A stretch of 64,000 nt of DNA from Brevibacillus panacihumi (GCF_003710985.1 NZ_RHHT01000030.1:1-64000), one strand, 5' to 3'; positions 27,711-36,385 are shown, numbered from the stretch's first letter. Made by a program: numbers and translations. Notes: a model not told the origin generated them from the letters alone.

Positions 27711-28532
27711 ATGAACCAAGGCGGCAAGTACGTAAAGGTGGAACCAGGCGTTGAGCTTTTTGTCCAGGATGTAGGAAGTGGCGATCCACTTGTGTTTATT
27801 CCAGGCTGGACATTTACGACGGAAGTATTCCACAAGCAAGTGGAGCATTTTCAGAAAACGAACAGGGTCATTGCCATCGACCCGCGCAGCCATGGAAGAT
27901 CGTCTATCACCATGCACGGGAATGATTACACGACGCACGGCTCTGATCTGGCAAAAGTGATAGAAGCATTGGAATTGAAGAATGTGACATTGATAGGCTG
28001 GTCATTCGGTTGCTTGACGATGTGGGAGTACATCAGACAGCATGGAACCCAGCATATAAAATCTCTCGTCTTTGTCGACTTGTCTCCGAAGCCGCTATCG
28101 ATCAATCATGAGCAGGATTGGGTGGAAGGACCCCTCGATGAGATTGCGGCGGCCTTTAACACGTATTTGCGAGATTCGGAAAAGCAACGGGAGTTTATAT
28201 CTTCCTATGCGACGGGCATTATGGTGCAAAGAGAACTGCAGGAAGAAGAGCTGAACTGGATCGTAGAACAGTCTCTCAAGACACCGCATTACATCGCGGC
28301 CAATCTTTTCGCGTCCGGCATGTTCTCGGATTATCGGGCGGAAGCCAAGCTTGCGTGCGAGTCGGTGCCGACCCTTACGATTGTTGCCGAGCATTGGGCG
28401 CCCATCGCAAAGAACTTCGTTGCCCAGCATGCCCCGCAATCAGCTGTTGAAGTGTTGGGCGGGCATATGATGTTTTGGGAGCATGATGAGAAGTTTAATC
28501 AGATCATCGAACAGTTCATCGCGAAAATATAA
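27711..28532 (+). CDS. Alpha/beta-hydrolase fold protein
   Basis: A 273-residue alpha/beta hydrolase. The nucleophile elbow is GWSFG with serine, the oxyanion-loop region is VFIPGWTF, and a histidine near the C-terminus (EVLGGHMMFWEH) completes the triad. Similar to esterases and aminoacrylate-hydrolase/haloperoxidase-like proteins; the substrate is not predictable. ATG at 27711 has GGAGGGAA upstream. It is divergent from the ger operon. Confidence 0.82.
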   Translation: MNQGGKYVKVEPGVELFVQDVGSGDPLVFIPGWTFTTEVFHKQVEHFQKTNRVIAIDPRSHGRSSITMHGNDYTTHGSDLAKVIEALELKNVTLIGWSFGCLTMWEYIRQHGTQHIKSLVFVDLSPKPLSINHEQDWVEGPLDEIAAAFNTYLRDSEKQREFISSYATGIMVQRELQEEELNWIVEQSLKTPHYIAANLFASGMFSDYRAEAKLACESVPTLTIVAEHWAPIAKNFVAQHAPQSAVEVLGGHMMFWEHDEKFNQIIEQFIAKI

Positions 28533-28627
28533 GCGAGCAACAGTCAGACACAACAGACCGGCAGAAGAGCTAGAGTGGCTTCAGCTGGTTTTCTTTTTGC
28601 AGGAAGACATGCTTTTTGATAAAAAAC

Positions 28628-28656
28628 TTCCATCAAGGAATCTTTTTCAGTATAAT
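28628..28656 (+). promoter_or_regulatory. Candidate sigma-A promoter for the FMN reductase gene
   Basis: TTCCAT, a 17-nt spacer and a perfect TATAAT, 57 nt upstream of the start codon. Confidence 0.5.
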
Positions 28657-28688
28657 GACATCAAGAGTTTCTAAACATAAAATATATG

Positions 28689-28700
28689 TAAGTATACTTA
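28689..28700. promoter_or_regulatory. 12-nt palindrome TAAGTATACTTA next to the ribosome site
   Basis: A perfect palindrome directly before AGGAGGAG and 12 nt before the FMN reductase ATG. Its position downstream of the predicted promoter suits a repressor of the HxlR/MarR kind that often controls quinone-responsive flavin reductases. The identity of the binder is inference. Confidence 0.4.
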
Positions 28701-28712
28701 GGAGGAGCACAT

Positions 28713-29273
28713 ATGACTGGCAAACCACATATCGTCGGCATTTCCGGCAGCCTGCGCAAAGGATCGCTGAATACCAAGCTGCTGCTGAACGCAAAAGAAT
28801 ACTTGCCTGAGCACTACAGATTCACACTGGCGGATATTTCGGAGCTGCCCCATTACAATCAGGATTTGGAAGAGGATATGCCAGAGGCTGTTCTGAAGCT
28901 CGTGGAATTGTGCAAGTCGGCAGACGGCTTCCTGTTCAGCTCTCCGGAGTACAACTGGTCCATTCCCGGTGTATTGAAAAATGCGTTGGATTGGTTGTCT
29001 CGCCAAGCAGTAGGCACGCCACTCGCTTTGAAGCCTGCGGCGATCATGGGAGGAACTCCAGGAGGGTTCGGCACCTCACGAGGACAGCTACATCTGCGCG
29101 AGCAGCTTTTCGCGCTGAATCTGGACACGGTCAATCGTCCGGAGGTGCTGGTTCCGCAGCTTCATTTGAAGTTTGATGAGGAAGGTCAATTTACGGATGA
29201 GATGGGCCGCAAGCTGCTGGAGCAGCTGATGGCGAACTTTGTGCAAAAGGTAGAACGAAATAAGCAAGCATAA
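28713..29273 (+). CDS. NADPH-dependent FMN reductase / quinone reductase
   Basis: A 186-residue flavodoxin-fold enzyme. The phosphate-binding motif is GSLRKGSLNTKLL, followed by FSSPEYNWSIPGVLKNALDWLSR, typical of the NADPH-dependent FMN reductase family (azo/quinone/chromate reductases). It probably reduces quinones or azo compounds in the cytosol. The start has AGGAGGAG. It is monocistronic, between its own promoter and a strong terminator. It lies just upstream of the RiPP cluster but is separated by the terminator, so a role there is not supported. Confidence 0.85.
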   Translation: MTGKPHIVGISGSLRKGSLNTKLLLNAKEYLPEHYRFTLADISELPHYNQDLEEDMPEAVLKLVELCKSADGFLFSSPEYNWSIPGVLKNALDWLSRQAVGTPLALKPAAIMGGTPGGFGTSRGQLHLREQLFALNLDTVNRPEVLVPQLHLKFDEEGQFTDEMGRKLLEQLMANFVQKVERNKQA

Positions 29274-29279
29274 ACCCAG

Positions 29280-29320
29280 ATCCCCCCACCAGATAGACGG
29301 TGGGGGGATTGTTGTGTTTT
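29280..29320 (+). terminator. Terminator after the FMN reductase gene
   Basis: ATCCCCCCACC / GGTGGGGGGAT 11-bp stem with an 8-nt loop, then a T-rich tract. Confidence 0.8.
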
Positions 29321-29436
29321 TTATCCAAAAAATGGGCTTTTGGAGGAGGAACCATTAGCGGATCATCTTTCATAAATCTATTGTAGCTTCATCGATGGGC
29401 ATTCGTTTACATGTTGGTATCACGGAGGTGGTAAAA

Positions 29437-29700
29437 ATGGACGATTTCAAAAAAGAGCTGAAAAAGCTGAAGGTAGACAAATTCAAGGGCGGGGACGTGA
29501 CTCCCTGGGACAATGAAAGTCAGAAAAATGCCATGCTGGTTCAAGGAAGATGCGGTAGCTGCAGCTGTTCACATAGATGCTCATGCAGATGCTCATGCAG
29601 TTGTTCTTGCAGCTGCTCCTGTTTTTGCTTCTGCAGCTGTTTTTTCAACTGTTTCTTCAACTGCTTCTTCCGTTGCAGTCGCTGCGCCCGTTGTTTCTAG
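29437..29700 (+). CDS. Thiazole/oxazole-modified peptide precursor (heterocycloanthracin-like)
   Basis: An 87-residue precursor. The leader (1-38) is charged and starts MDDFKKELKKLKVDKF, with GGDVTPWDNESQ, similar in layout to heterocycloanthracin/sonorensin leaders. The core (39-87) has 19 Cys and 11 Ser among 49 residues. It holds a long alternating Ser-Cys stretch, then FCFC, and three FF[N/R]C repeats, ending in Phe. GGAGGTGG precedes ATG29437; an upstream in-frame ATG at 29395 has no ribosome site. The three enzymes needed to convert Cys/Ser into thiazoles and oxazoles follow directly. The mature product is probably antibacterial (family knowledge), but activity is unknown. Confidence 0.9.
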   Translation: MDDFKKELKKLKVDKFKGGDVTPWDNESQKNAMLVQGRCGSCSCSHRCSCRCSCSCSCSCSCFCFCSCFFNCFFNCFFRCSRCARCF

Positions 29701-29731
29701 GCTTCCACAGGTAATCGCGCTTGTCTGAATG

Positions 29732-29783
29732 AAGAGGCAGCTCCTGCCCAGTCACGTGGCTAGGCTGTCAGGGGCTGCCTCTT
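29732..29783 (+). promoter_or_regulatory. Intercistronic hairpin between precursor and modification genes
   Basis: AAGAGGCAGCTCCTG pairs with CAGGGGCTGCCTCTT (15 bp, one G-U) around a 22-nt loop. No T run follows, so it looks like a partial attenuator or an mRNA-stabilising element that would let the precursor be made in excess of the enzymes. The remaining gap to 29877 holds only the ribosome site CAAGGAGGG of the next gene. Confidence 0.6.
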
Positions 29784-29877
29784 AAAAGATCTGGCATGAG
29801 GGACAAATAGAGGTACATAAGATGACGATGAAAGTGATGGCGGATTATGAGAACGGCTCACGGCAAGGAGGGCTGGC

Positions 29878-31800
29878 ATGACAAAATTGGACTCTTCGAT
29901 GCGTCTGAAAGTGAAAAGAGATACGTTTTTTTATCCTGATCCAAAGGGGAGTGTGTATTTTCGCAACAATGTAGGGTCGTTCCGAATGGAAGGCAACGGG
30001 ATTGATCAGTGGATTGAAATACTGTTGCCTGTATTTGACGGGGAGCATACGTTGGGTGAACTGACAGAGGATTTGCCTGCAGAATACCAGGAGCGGGTCT
30101 ATGACATTGCAGCAAGCTTATTCCAAAACGGTTTTGTTCAGGATATGAGCCAAGAACGTCCTCATCAGCTGGCGGACAAGATCCTCCAAAAGTATGCCCC
30201 GCAAATTGAATTCTTACGTAATGTAGCGGATTCAGGTGCTTACCGTTTCATGTCCTATCGTCAGGCGAATGTGTTGGCGATAGGCTCCGGTCCGATCTTT
30301 GTCTCTCTCGTTGCAGCTTTGCTGGATTCCGGCTTGCCCAAGCTCCATATGCTGATCACAGATTCGATACCGACCAATCGACAGCGGATTGAGGAATTGG
30401 CAGCACATGCCCGCAAAACGGACCCTGAGGTCGCGATTGTGGAGCTTGGTCAGCAGAGGGATGAAAAGATTTCATGGCGCGAGGCTGTGCAGCCGTTTGA
30501 TTCCATCTTGTACGTATCACAGGACGGCCATGTAGAGGAGTTGCGGCAGCTGAACGCGATTTGCAGAGAAGAGGGCAAGCTGTTATTCCCCGCTATTTGC
30601 CTGCAGCAGGTGGGAATGGCGGGTCCGCTGGTACATCCTGATTCTGAAGGATGCTGGGAATCGGCGTGGCGCCGTGTGCATCAATCTGCGATCCGTAACG
30701 AACACGAGCTGCATGTGTACTCTTCCACAGCCGGAGCGATGCTGGCGAATGTGACCGTGTTTGAATGGTTTAAAACCATTACAGGCGTGAACGAAAAGGA
30801 GGCGAGGAACAAAGTTTTCCTGCTTGATCTGGAGACGTTGGAGGGAAACTGGCATTCATTCCTGCCTCATCCATTAGTGCAAGGAAACATGACAATGGAA
30901 AGGATACAAGACCAAGAACGGCATCTCGAACAGAACGAGGAAAGAAGCGAATCGAATGGCCTGATTCCTTATTTCAGCACGTTGACCTCTGCGGAAACGG
31001 GGATCTTCCATATTTGGGAGGAAGGGGATTTGAAGCAGCTTCCTTTGGCGCAGTGCCGCATCCAGGCTGTCGATCCGCTGTCCGAGGGACCTGCTGGGCT
31101 GTTGCCGGAGATGGTGTGTACTGGTCTGACGCATGAGGAGGCGCGCAGGGAAGCGGGCCTGGAGGGAATCGAAGCCTATGCCATGCGTATGGTACAAGGG
31201 ACGGGACCAGATGATTTCATCGGTGTCGGAGCAGGAGAGACGAAGGCGGAGGGGGTTTGCCGCGGATTGCTAAGGTGCTTGTCGAATGAACTGGCAAAAA
31301 ATCAGAAGGTTGAGATTCCTTCTGTCTTTCCGATGCAGGTAAGCGAGGTAGAAGATGCACGTTGTCAGTACTATCTGCAAGCACTGACCACCATGCAGGG
31401 AGCACCGAAGATCGGACTGGGAGAGGAAGTGCTCGGCTTCCCTGTTGTTTGGGTCGGCTCGGGCGGACGCTGGTACGGCAGCGCAGGCTTGCATGTAACC
31501 CTGGCGTTGCGAAAGTCGTTGCAACAGGCACTGCTGCATGCGCAAAACGAAGGAGAATCCCCTGCGCCGCATGTACGTCAGGCTTCATCCGTTCTTCTGG
31601 CAGAAAAGGAACCGCAATGTCTGGTGATCCCCTCCCTCGATGATGCGTCCTGCCATCAGGATGTTTTGCAGTCCGCCTTGCAGGTATTGAAAAGTCATCG
31701 TAAACAACTGATCCTCTTTGATTTGGCACTGGAATCATTTCAGAAAGAAGAATTGGCAGGCGTGTACGGAGTGTTGCTGCGAGAGGAGGGGGGCTGGTGA
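29878..31800 (+). CDS. Ocin-ThiF-like leader-binding protein of the TOMM cluster
   Basis: A 640-residue protein. Residues 5-95 resemble a PqqD-like RiPP recognition element (RDTFFYPDPKGSVYF, DGEHTLGELTEDLP), and a Rossmann-like ThiF-related region starts near 135 (NVLAIGSGPIFVSLVAALLD). Proteins of this type (putative thiazole-containing bacteriocin maturation protein, the F protein of heterocycloanthracin clusters) bind the leader and activate the YcaO enzyme (family knowledge). They lack E1 catalytic activity. The GTG start of the cyclodehydratase overlaps the stop codon, so the two are translationally coupled. Confidence 0.85.
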   Translation: MTKLDSSMRLKVKRDTFFYPDPKGSVYFRNNVGSFRMEGNGIDQWIEILLPVFDGEHTLGELTEDLPAEYQERVYDIAASLFQNGFVQDMSQERPHQLADKILQKYAPQIEFLRNVADSGAYRFMSYRQANVLAIGSGPIFVSLVAALLDSGLPKLHMLITDSIPTNRQRIEELAAHARKTDPEVAIVELGQQRDEKISWREAVQPFDSILYVSQDGHVEELRQLNAICREEGKLLFPAICLQQVGMAGPLVHPDSEGCWESAWRRVHQSAIRNEHELHVYSSTAGAMLANVTVFEWFKTITGVNEKEARNKVFLLDLETLEGNWHSFLPHPLVQGNMTMERIQDQERHLEQNEERSESNGLIPYFSTLTSAETGIFHIWEEGDLKQLPLAQCRIQAVDPLSEGPAGLLPEMVCTGLTHEEARREAGLEGIEAYAMRMVQGTGPDDFIGVGAGETKAEGVCRGLLRCLSNELAKNQKVEIPSVFPMQVSEVEDARCQYYLQALTTMQGAPKIGLGEEVLGFPVVWVGSGGRWYGSAGLHVTLALRKSLQQALLHAQNEGESPAPHVRQASSVLLAEKEPQCLVIPSLDDASCHQDVLQSALQVLKSHRKQLILFDLALESFQKEELAGVYGVLLREEGGW

Positions 31801-33740
31801 GCGGCATTGTTTTGGTTGTCGGGGAAGGGGTGCTGGCGGACTTCGTGTGCAAAGAACTGTCCACTCTGTGCCGAATGGTTCGTCAGGACGATTTGAAGGC
31901 CGGAGTGCCAGAGGCGACGGAATTGGCTCTGTTGTTGCATGATGCCTGGGACCCTGCTGTTCATCAGGAGGCGGAAGTGCTGCTGCAGCCATCCGGCATC
32001 CCGTGGCTGCGCGGTTTCGTTTCTTTTGGGGAAGGCGTGGTCGGCCCTCTGATTCGACCCGGTGAACCGGGGTGTTCCCAATGTGCAGATCTGCGACATC
32101 TCATGGCCGGACGCGATCGCAAGGAGATGTGGGAGCTGCAACAGCGTTTGGGGGAGAACGGGGGAATCTCTCGTGACGCATGGGCAACGCATTCAGGCCT
32201 TTTGCAGGTGACGCAGGTGCTCACTGCTGAAGTGCAGAGAGTGCTGAAAGGCGAGCAAGCCCACTTGGAAAGCCGGATGTTTTTAATCAATCTGAAAACG
32301 TTGAAAAGCTCACGCCATTTCTTTTTGCCCGATCCTTCCTGTGAGGTTTGCGGTCAAATGCCGGATGATTCATCGCTGGCGGCCCGTATAGTCCTGAAAC
32401 CCAATCCCAAGCTTAGTGCCGACAGCTACCGCTCTCGTCCGTTGGATGATCTGAAAGAAGTTCTCAGCAAGGAGTATCTGGATTACCGGACAGGCTTTTT
32501 AAATGGAAAACTGCTCGACCTGGTGTCGCCGTTTGCCGATGTGAGCGTGAATCTTCCTTTGTTCACAGCAGACGAATCCACCTCTGGTCGTACTCATTCC
32601 TATTTGCACAGCGAGATGACAGCCATCCTGGAGGGCTTGGAACGGTACTGCGGTCTGGCGCCTCGCGGGAAACGGACGGTTGTCCACGACAGCTATCACA
32701 ATCTCGCGGATGATGCGCTCGATCCCGTGAAGGTAGGACTGCACGCGAAGGAACAGTATGAGAAGAGCGGCTTTCCATTCAAACGATTTGATCCCGATCG
32801 GCGTATCCCTTGGGTATGGGGCTATTCATTCCTGCAAGAGCGTCCGATATTGGTTCCAGAGCTGCTCGCCTATTACAGCATGGGCGGCAGAGACGGGTTT
32901 GTCTTTGAAACCTCCAACGGATGCGCGTTGGGGGGAAGCATGGAAGAGGCCATTCTGTACGGCATCCTGGAAGTGGTAGAGCGTGATTCGTTCCTTTTGA
33001 CCTGGTACGCAGAACTAAGTCTCCCGCGCCTTGACCCTTATTCGGCTGACGACAAGGAATTGTGCTTGATGCTTGAACGTTTGCAGGAGGTGGCGGGATA
33101 TGAGGTCCATATGTATAACGCGACGATGGAGAACGGGATTCCCAGCGTGTGGACACTGGCAAAAAACAGAAAGCAAAAGGGAGTAAACCTGATTTGTGCT
33201 GGCGGAGCTCATCCGGACCCTGTTCGGGCGGTGAAAAGCTCAATACACGAGTTGGCCGCCATGCTGCTGTCACTCGATGCGAAGTTTGAGGCAAACAGGG
33301 AGGATTACGTGCGGATGCTCCACGATCCTTATCAGGTGCAAAAAATGGAGCATCATTCCATGCTGTATGCGTTGCCGGAAGCAGAAGAGCGCCTGCAGTT
33401 TTTGCTGGATGATTCACGTCCATTGCGCACATTTGAAGAGGAATTCGGGCAAAAGCCGAGGCATGCTGACCTGACTGATGATCTGAAAGACATGCTTCAG
33501 ACCTTCCAGCGATTGAACCTGGATGTGATCGTGGTGGACCAGACGACCCCTGAGATTTCGCGAAACGGACTGTATTGTGTGAAAGTGCTGATTCCCGGGA
33601 TGCTGCCGATGACGTTCGGACATCATCTGACCCGCTTGTCAGGGCTGGATCGCGTATTGCGTGTGCCGGTAGAGCTCGGGTACGCGAAGCAGCCGTTGAC
33701 ATTTGAACAGCTGAATCCGCATCCGCATCCGTTTCCATAA
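31797..33740 (+). CDS. Fused E1-like/YcaO TOMM cyclodehydratase
   Basis: A 647-residue enzyme that uses ATP to cyclise Cys and Ser into azolines. Residues 1-215 are the E1-like partner domain, with two Cys pairs (CSQC and CEVC) likely binding zinc. Residues about 225-647 are the YcaO domain, with HSEMTAILEGLERYCG and EAILYGILEVVERDSF carrying the conserved acidic ATP/Mg ligands. The protein ends HPHPHPFP, the Pro-rich C-terminus typical of azoline-forming YcaO proteins. It starts at GTG overlapping the stop of the previous gene. The dehydrogenase follows after 22 nt. Confidence 0.92.
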   Translation: MSGIVLVVGEGVLADFVCKELSTLCRMVRQDDLKAGVPEATELALLLHDAWDPAVHQEAEVLLQPSGIPWLRGFVSFGEGVVGPLIRPGEPGCSQCADLRHLMAGRDRKEMWELQQRLGENGGISRDAWATHSGLLQVTQVLTAEVQRVLKGEQAHLESRMFLINLKTLKSSRHFFLPDPSCEVCGQMPDDSSLAARIVLKPNPKLSADSYRSRPLDDLKEVLSKEYLDYRTGFLNGKLLDLVSPFADVSVNLPLFTADESTSGRTHSYLHSEMTAILEGLERYCGLAPRGKRTVVHDSYHNLADDALDPVKVGLHAKEQYEKSGFPFKRFDPDRRIPWVWGYSFLQERPILVPELLAYYSMGGRDGFVFETSNGCALGGSMEEAILYGILEVVERDSFLLTWYAELSLPRLDPYSADDKELCLMLERLQEVAGYEVHMYNATMENGIPSVWTLAKNRKQKGVNLICAGGAHPDPVRAVKSSIHELAAMLLSLDAKFEANREDYVRMLHDPYQVQKMEHHSMLYALPEAEERLQFLLDDSRPLRTFEEEFGQKPRHADLTDDLKDMLQTFQRLNLDVIVVDQTTPEISRNGLYCVKVLIPGMLPMTFGHHLTRLSGLDRVLRVPVELGYAKQPLTFEQLNPHPHPFP

Positions 33741-33762
33741 GGCATGACGAGGGGGAAAAAGG

Positions 33763-35343
33763 ATGAGTCTGGAAGCGTTTTTGCACCAGCTGCATTTCGA
33801 TACAGACAAGGCAAGGCCGCTTGACTTTGAGGTGGATTGGGAAGATGCGCCGCTGCCCTTTAAACTCTACCGCGGCTTGCCTGTCATACCGCTATCTGCG
33901 GAAATACCCCTCACACTGGAAGGAAGCGCAAGGCCTGCGAAGGCAGATCTGCGTGAACTGGGGCATTTTCTCTGGTATGCATTCGGGCTTACTCAATTTA
34001 GCCAGACGGCCTTTGACTGGGATTCCGGAGAGGAAGCTATCGGAACGATGCAGTCCTATCGGCGGTTTGTTCCTTCCGGGGGCGCGATGTATCCCAATGA
34101 ATTATATGTCTATCTGAAAGTGGAGGAGGTTCCCAGCGGAATATACCATTACGACGTGGCGCACCACCGATTGGTGCTGCTGCGTGAGGGTAATTTCGAT
34201 TCTTATTTGAGTCGGGCGCTTGGCAATCGCTGTGACGTCTCGGCTTGTTTCGGAGCCGTTTTTGTCGCAACCATGTTCTGGAAGAATTTTTATAAATACT
34301 ATAACTTTGCTTATCGTCTGCAAGGGCTGGATTCAGGTGCTTTGATTGGTCAATTGCTGGAGGTATCGAAACGGTTTGGCTATGAATTGGGGGTATACTT
34401 CCAGTTTCTGGATCGGGCGGTAAACCATCTGCTTGGTGTGTCTGAGCGAGAGGAAAGTGTCTACGCGGTTATTCCGCTGTCGCTGGAGTCGGGGATAACG
34501 TGGTTTGCGAAAGGGAATGAAGGGAATCGAAATGTCTCAGCCGCTGAATTGTCCCAGGAGCTGCCAGCTGTACGACATGACCACTTCGTGCGATCTCAAA
34601 AGGTCCTGGAATACCCGATGCTGATCCAAATAAACGAAGCGTCCCGGCTGGAATCTCTGCGGTCGGTCCGGCAGATTTGGGGAGAGGAGAAGGCTGCCTA
34701 CGACCTACCTGCGCTGGAGCTGCCGCACGCAAAACGGATGACCTATGACCTGGCGGCTGCATGCAAGAAGAGGTATTCACCGGAGCGGGATTTCGTATTA
34801 GGCAAGGTAAGCCGAGAGCAGCTGGCCACTTTGCTGCATGAGGTGACAGCCGCCTTTTCATACCGGAACGATTTGGATGAGGACTGCGTGAATCCTGAGT
34901 CCCGAGTCCTCCTGTACGGCTGTTTCTACAACGTGGAGGATATTCCAGACGGCGCCTACCAGTATGACCGTGCTGCACATGCTCTGAGACTGATTCGTCC
35001 AGGCGACCATCGGCATTGGCTGCAGGAGGGTATGAATCTGGACAATGTCAATCTGTTCCAGGTGCCGCTTTGCTTTCACGTGGCGGGGGAAAGGAATCAT
35101 CTGCTGAAAAAGCTCGGATACAGAGGGTATCGCATCCAACAGATGGAGGCCGGAATGCTTGTGCAGCGTCTGCTGCTGACGGCGTCCGCCATCGGTATGG
35201 GCGGACACCCGCTCCTCGGCTATGACGTGAGCACCTCTGATGAGCTCTACCAGATGGCTCAGCATGGAAAAACGAGTCTCATTCAAATTCCGGTTGGTCC
35301 CTGTCGTCCGAGGCCACGGTTGGAAGGAGGGCTGCACGGTTAG
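33763..35343 (+). CDS. SagB-type FMN-dependent azoline dehydrogenase
   Basis: A 526-residue protein made of two tandem nitroreductase-like halves (about 45-270 and 310-520). Each half contains the motif YRRFVPSGGAMYPNELY or its degenerate partner (NPESRVLLYGCFYNVEDIPDG). SagB/McbC enzymes oxidise azolines to aromatic azoles with FMN (family knowledge). The tandem form occurs in Bacillus heterocycloanthracin clusters. The gene ends the operon at a strong terminator (35356-35390). Confidence 0.88.
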   Translation: MSLEAFLHQLHFDTDKARPLDFEVDWEDAPLPFKLYRGLPVIPLSAEIPLTLEGSARPAKADLRELGHFLWYAFGLTQFSQTAFDWDSGEEAIGTMQSYRRFVPSGGAMYPNELYVYLKVEEVPSGIYHYDVAHHRLVLLREGNFDSYLSRALGNRCDVSACFGAVFVATMFWKNFYKYYNFAYRLQGLDSGALIGQLLEVSKRFGYELGVYFQFLDRAVNHLLGVSEREESVYAVIPLSLESGITWFAKGNEGNRNVSAAELSQELPAVRHDHFVRSQKVLEYPMLIQINEASRLESLRSVRQIWGEEKAAYDLPALELPHAKRMTYDLAAACKKRYSPERDFVLGKVSREQLATLLHEVTAAFSYRNDLDEDCVNPESRVLLYGCFYNVEDIPDGAYQYDRAAHALRLIRPGDHRHWLQEGMNLDNVNLFQVPLCFHVAGERNHLLKKLGYRGYRIQQMEAGMLVQRLLLTASAIGMGGHPLLGYDVSTSDELYQMAQHGKTSLIQIPVGPCRPRPRLEGGLHG

Positions 35344-35355
35344 GAGATCCCCTGA

Positions 35356-35390
35356 AAAAGGTTGCCGCGTATGACCCGGCAGCCTTTTTT
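35356..35390 (+). terminator. Terminator of the TOMM operon
   Basis: AAAAGGTTGCCG pairs with CGGCAGCCTTTT (one G-U), loop of nine, then T6. Confidence 0.85.
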
Positions 35391-35399
35391 CGTCGTTAG

Positions 35400-36317
35400 C
35401 TAGGGGAGGAGAGAATCCATTCTCTTTTTCAAATCGTATTGCAGGCGGTTTGCAAAGTTCTTGGAGATTTGCGAGAAATGTCGCTCCTCAGAGCGGACCC
35501 AGCTTAGATAGACGGACTGCTTGGGAATGTCCAGGTCCAGGGTAAGGATATCCTGAACGGGCAAATAAGGTTCGTCGATAAAGGAGTAGTCGATGCCGAG
35601 GGTGACAGCCAGGTTTTCTCTGACGGCATTGCGAATGGCCGTGGTGTTGTTGGTCGTAAACAAAATGTCTACCGGACCGTAAGTGGCAGAAAAGTCCTCC
35701 ACAAACCATTGGACGTATTCATCCTCGTACAGCGCGAAGGGATGGCGGCGCAATTCCTCCGGCGAGACAGTGTCCTGGAAAGCAAGAGGGGAGTCCTTGG
35801 ATACCCCTGCGACCATTTTTACCGGCAATACGGGTTCAAAGATCAGCCCCGCGTTTTTAGGAATGAGGTCGCTGAATAAAATGATCAATCCGATATCGAG
35901 TTTTTCCTGGCGGATGTCCTCCAGGATTTCTTGCGTTCCTTTTTCCGTGATTTCAAAGCGAATTTGGGGGTAATCCTTTTTAAAGCTGGCTATCGCGTTT
36001 ACCAGCAGATTCATCGGGCCGGGAATGGTTGCGATTCTGAGCTCGCCGCTGATCGCGTTGGTAAATTGTTGCGCCTCCTCCCGAAGCTCTTGCAGCTTCT
36101 GCAGCACTTCAAAGGCCTTCTTGATGAGAATCCGTCCTTCTGGTGTAGGGACTGCGCCCAGCCGGGAACGGGTAAAAAGGGAAACGCCGAGCTCTGCCTC
36201 CAGACTGGAAAGGGCTTGGCTAATCGCTGACAGTGTGACGTGCTTGTTCTGCGATGCTTTGGTTAGAGAGCCTGTTTTCGCCACCTCGACAATGTATTCG
36301 AGCTGCTCCAGGTGCAT
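35400..36317 (-). CDS. LysR-family transcriptional regulator
   Basis: A regulator of about 305 residues with an N-terminal winged helix (EQLEYIVEVAKTGSLTKASQ, SAISQALSSLEAELG) and a periplasmic-binding-protein-like effector domain. The frame also allows a GTG start at 36329, but that codon is only 3 nt from AAGGA; ATG36317 is preferred. It is divergent from the SDR-dehydrogenase-MFS operon, with a 10-bp inverted repeat in between, the usual LysR arrangement. The effector is probably an organic acid handled by that operon. Confidence 0.85.
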   Translation of the reverse strand: MHLEQLEYIVEVAKTGSLTKASQNKHVTLSAISQALSSLEAELGVSLFTRSRLGAVPTPEGRILIKKAFEVLQKLQELREEAQQFTNAISGELRIATIPGPMNLLVNAIASFKKDYPQIRFEITEKGTQEILEDIRQEKLDIGLIILFSDLIPKNAGLIFEPVLPVKMVAGVSKDSPLAFQDTVSPEELRRHPFALYEDEYVQWFVEDFSATYGPVDILFTTNNTTAIRNAVRENLAVTLGIDYSFIDEPYLPVQDILTLDLDIPKQSVYLSWVRSEERHFSQISKNFANRLQYDLKKRMDSLLP

Positions 36318-36357
36318 GGCGCGCTTCACATCCTTAAGTGAAAATGAAGGAACGGTA

Positions 36358-36385
36358 ATTATATTTACATGTTACTAAATATAAT
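36358..36385. promoter_or_regulatory. Perfect inverted repeat in the LysR divergent promoter
   Basis: ATTATATTTA and TAAATATAAT are exact reverse complements separated by 8 nt. The repeat lies just upstream of a possible -10 (TATACT, 36393-36398) for the plus-strand operon. Likely the LysR recognition site. Confidence 0.6.

Noticed and set aside
29513..29728. An Ala/Val-rich overlapping ORF (71 residues) in the +1 frame of the RiPP precursor.
   Set aside because: Its composition simply mirrors the repeated Ser-Cys codons of the precursor; it has no ribosome site and extends past the precursor stop.
32779..33795. A 338-residue antisense ORF opposite the YcaO gene.
   Set aside because: No domain, no ribosome site; opposite strand of a clearly coding gene.
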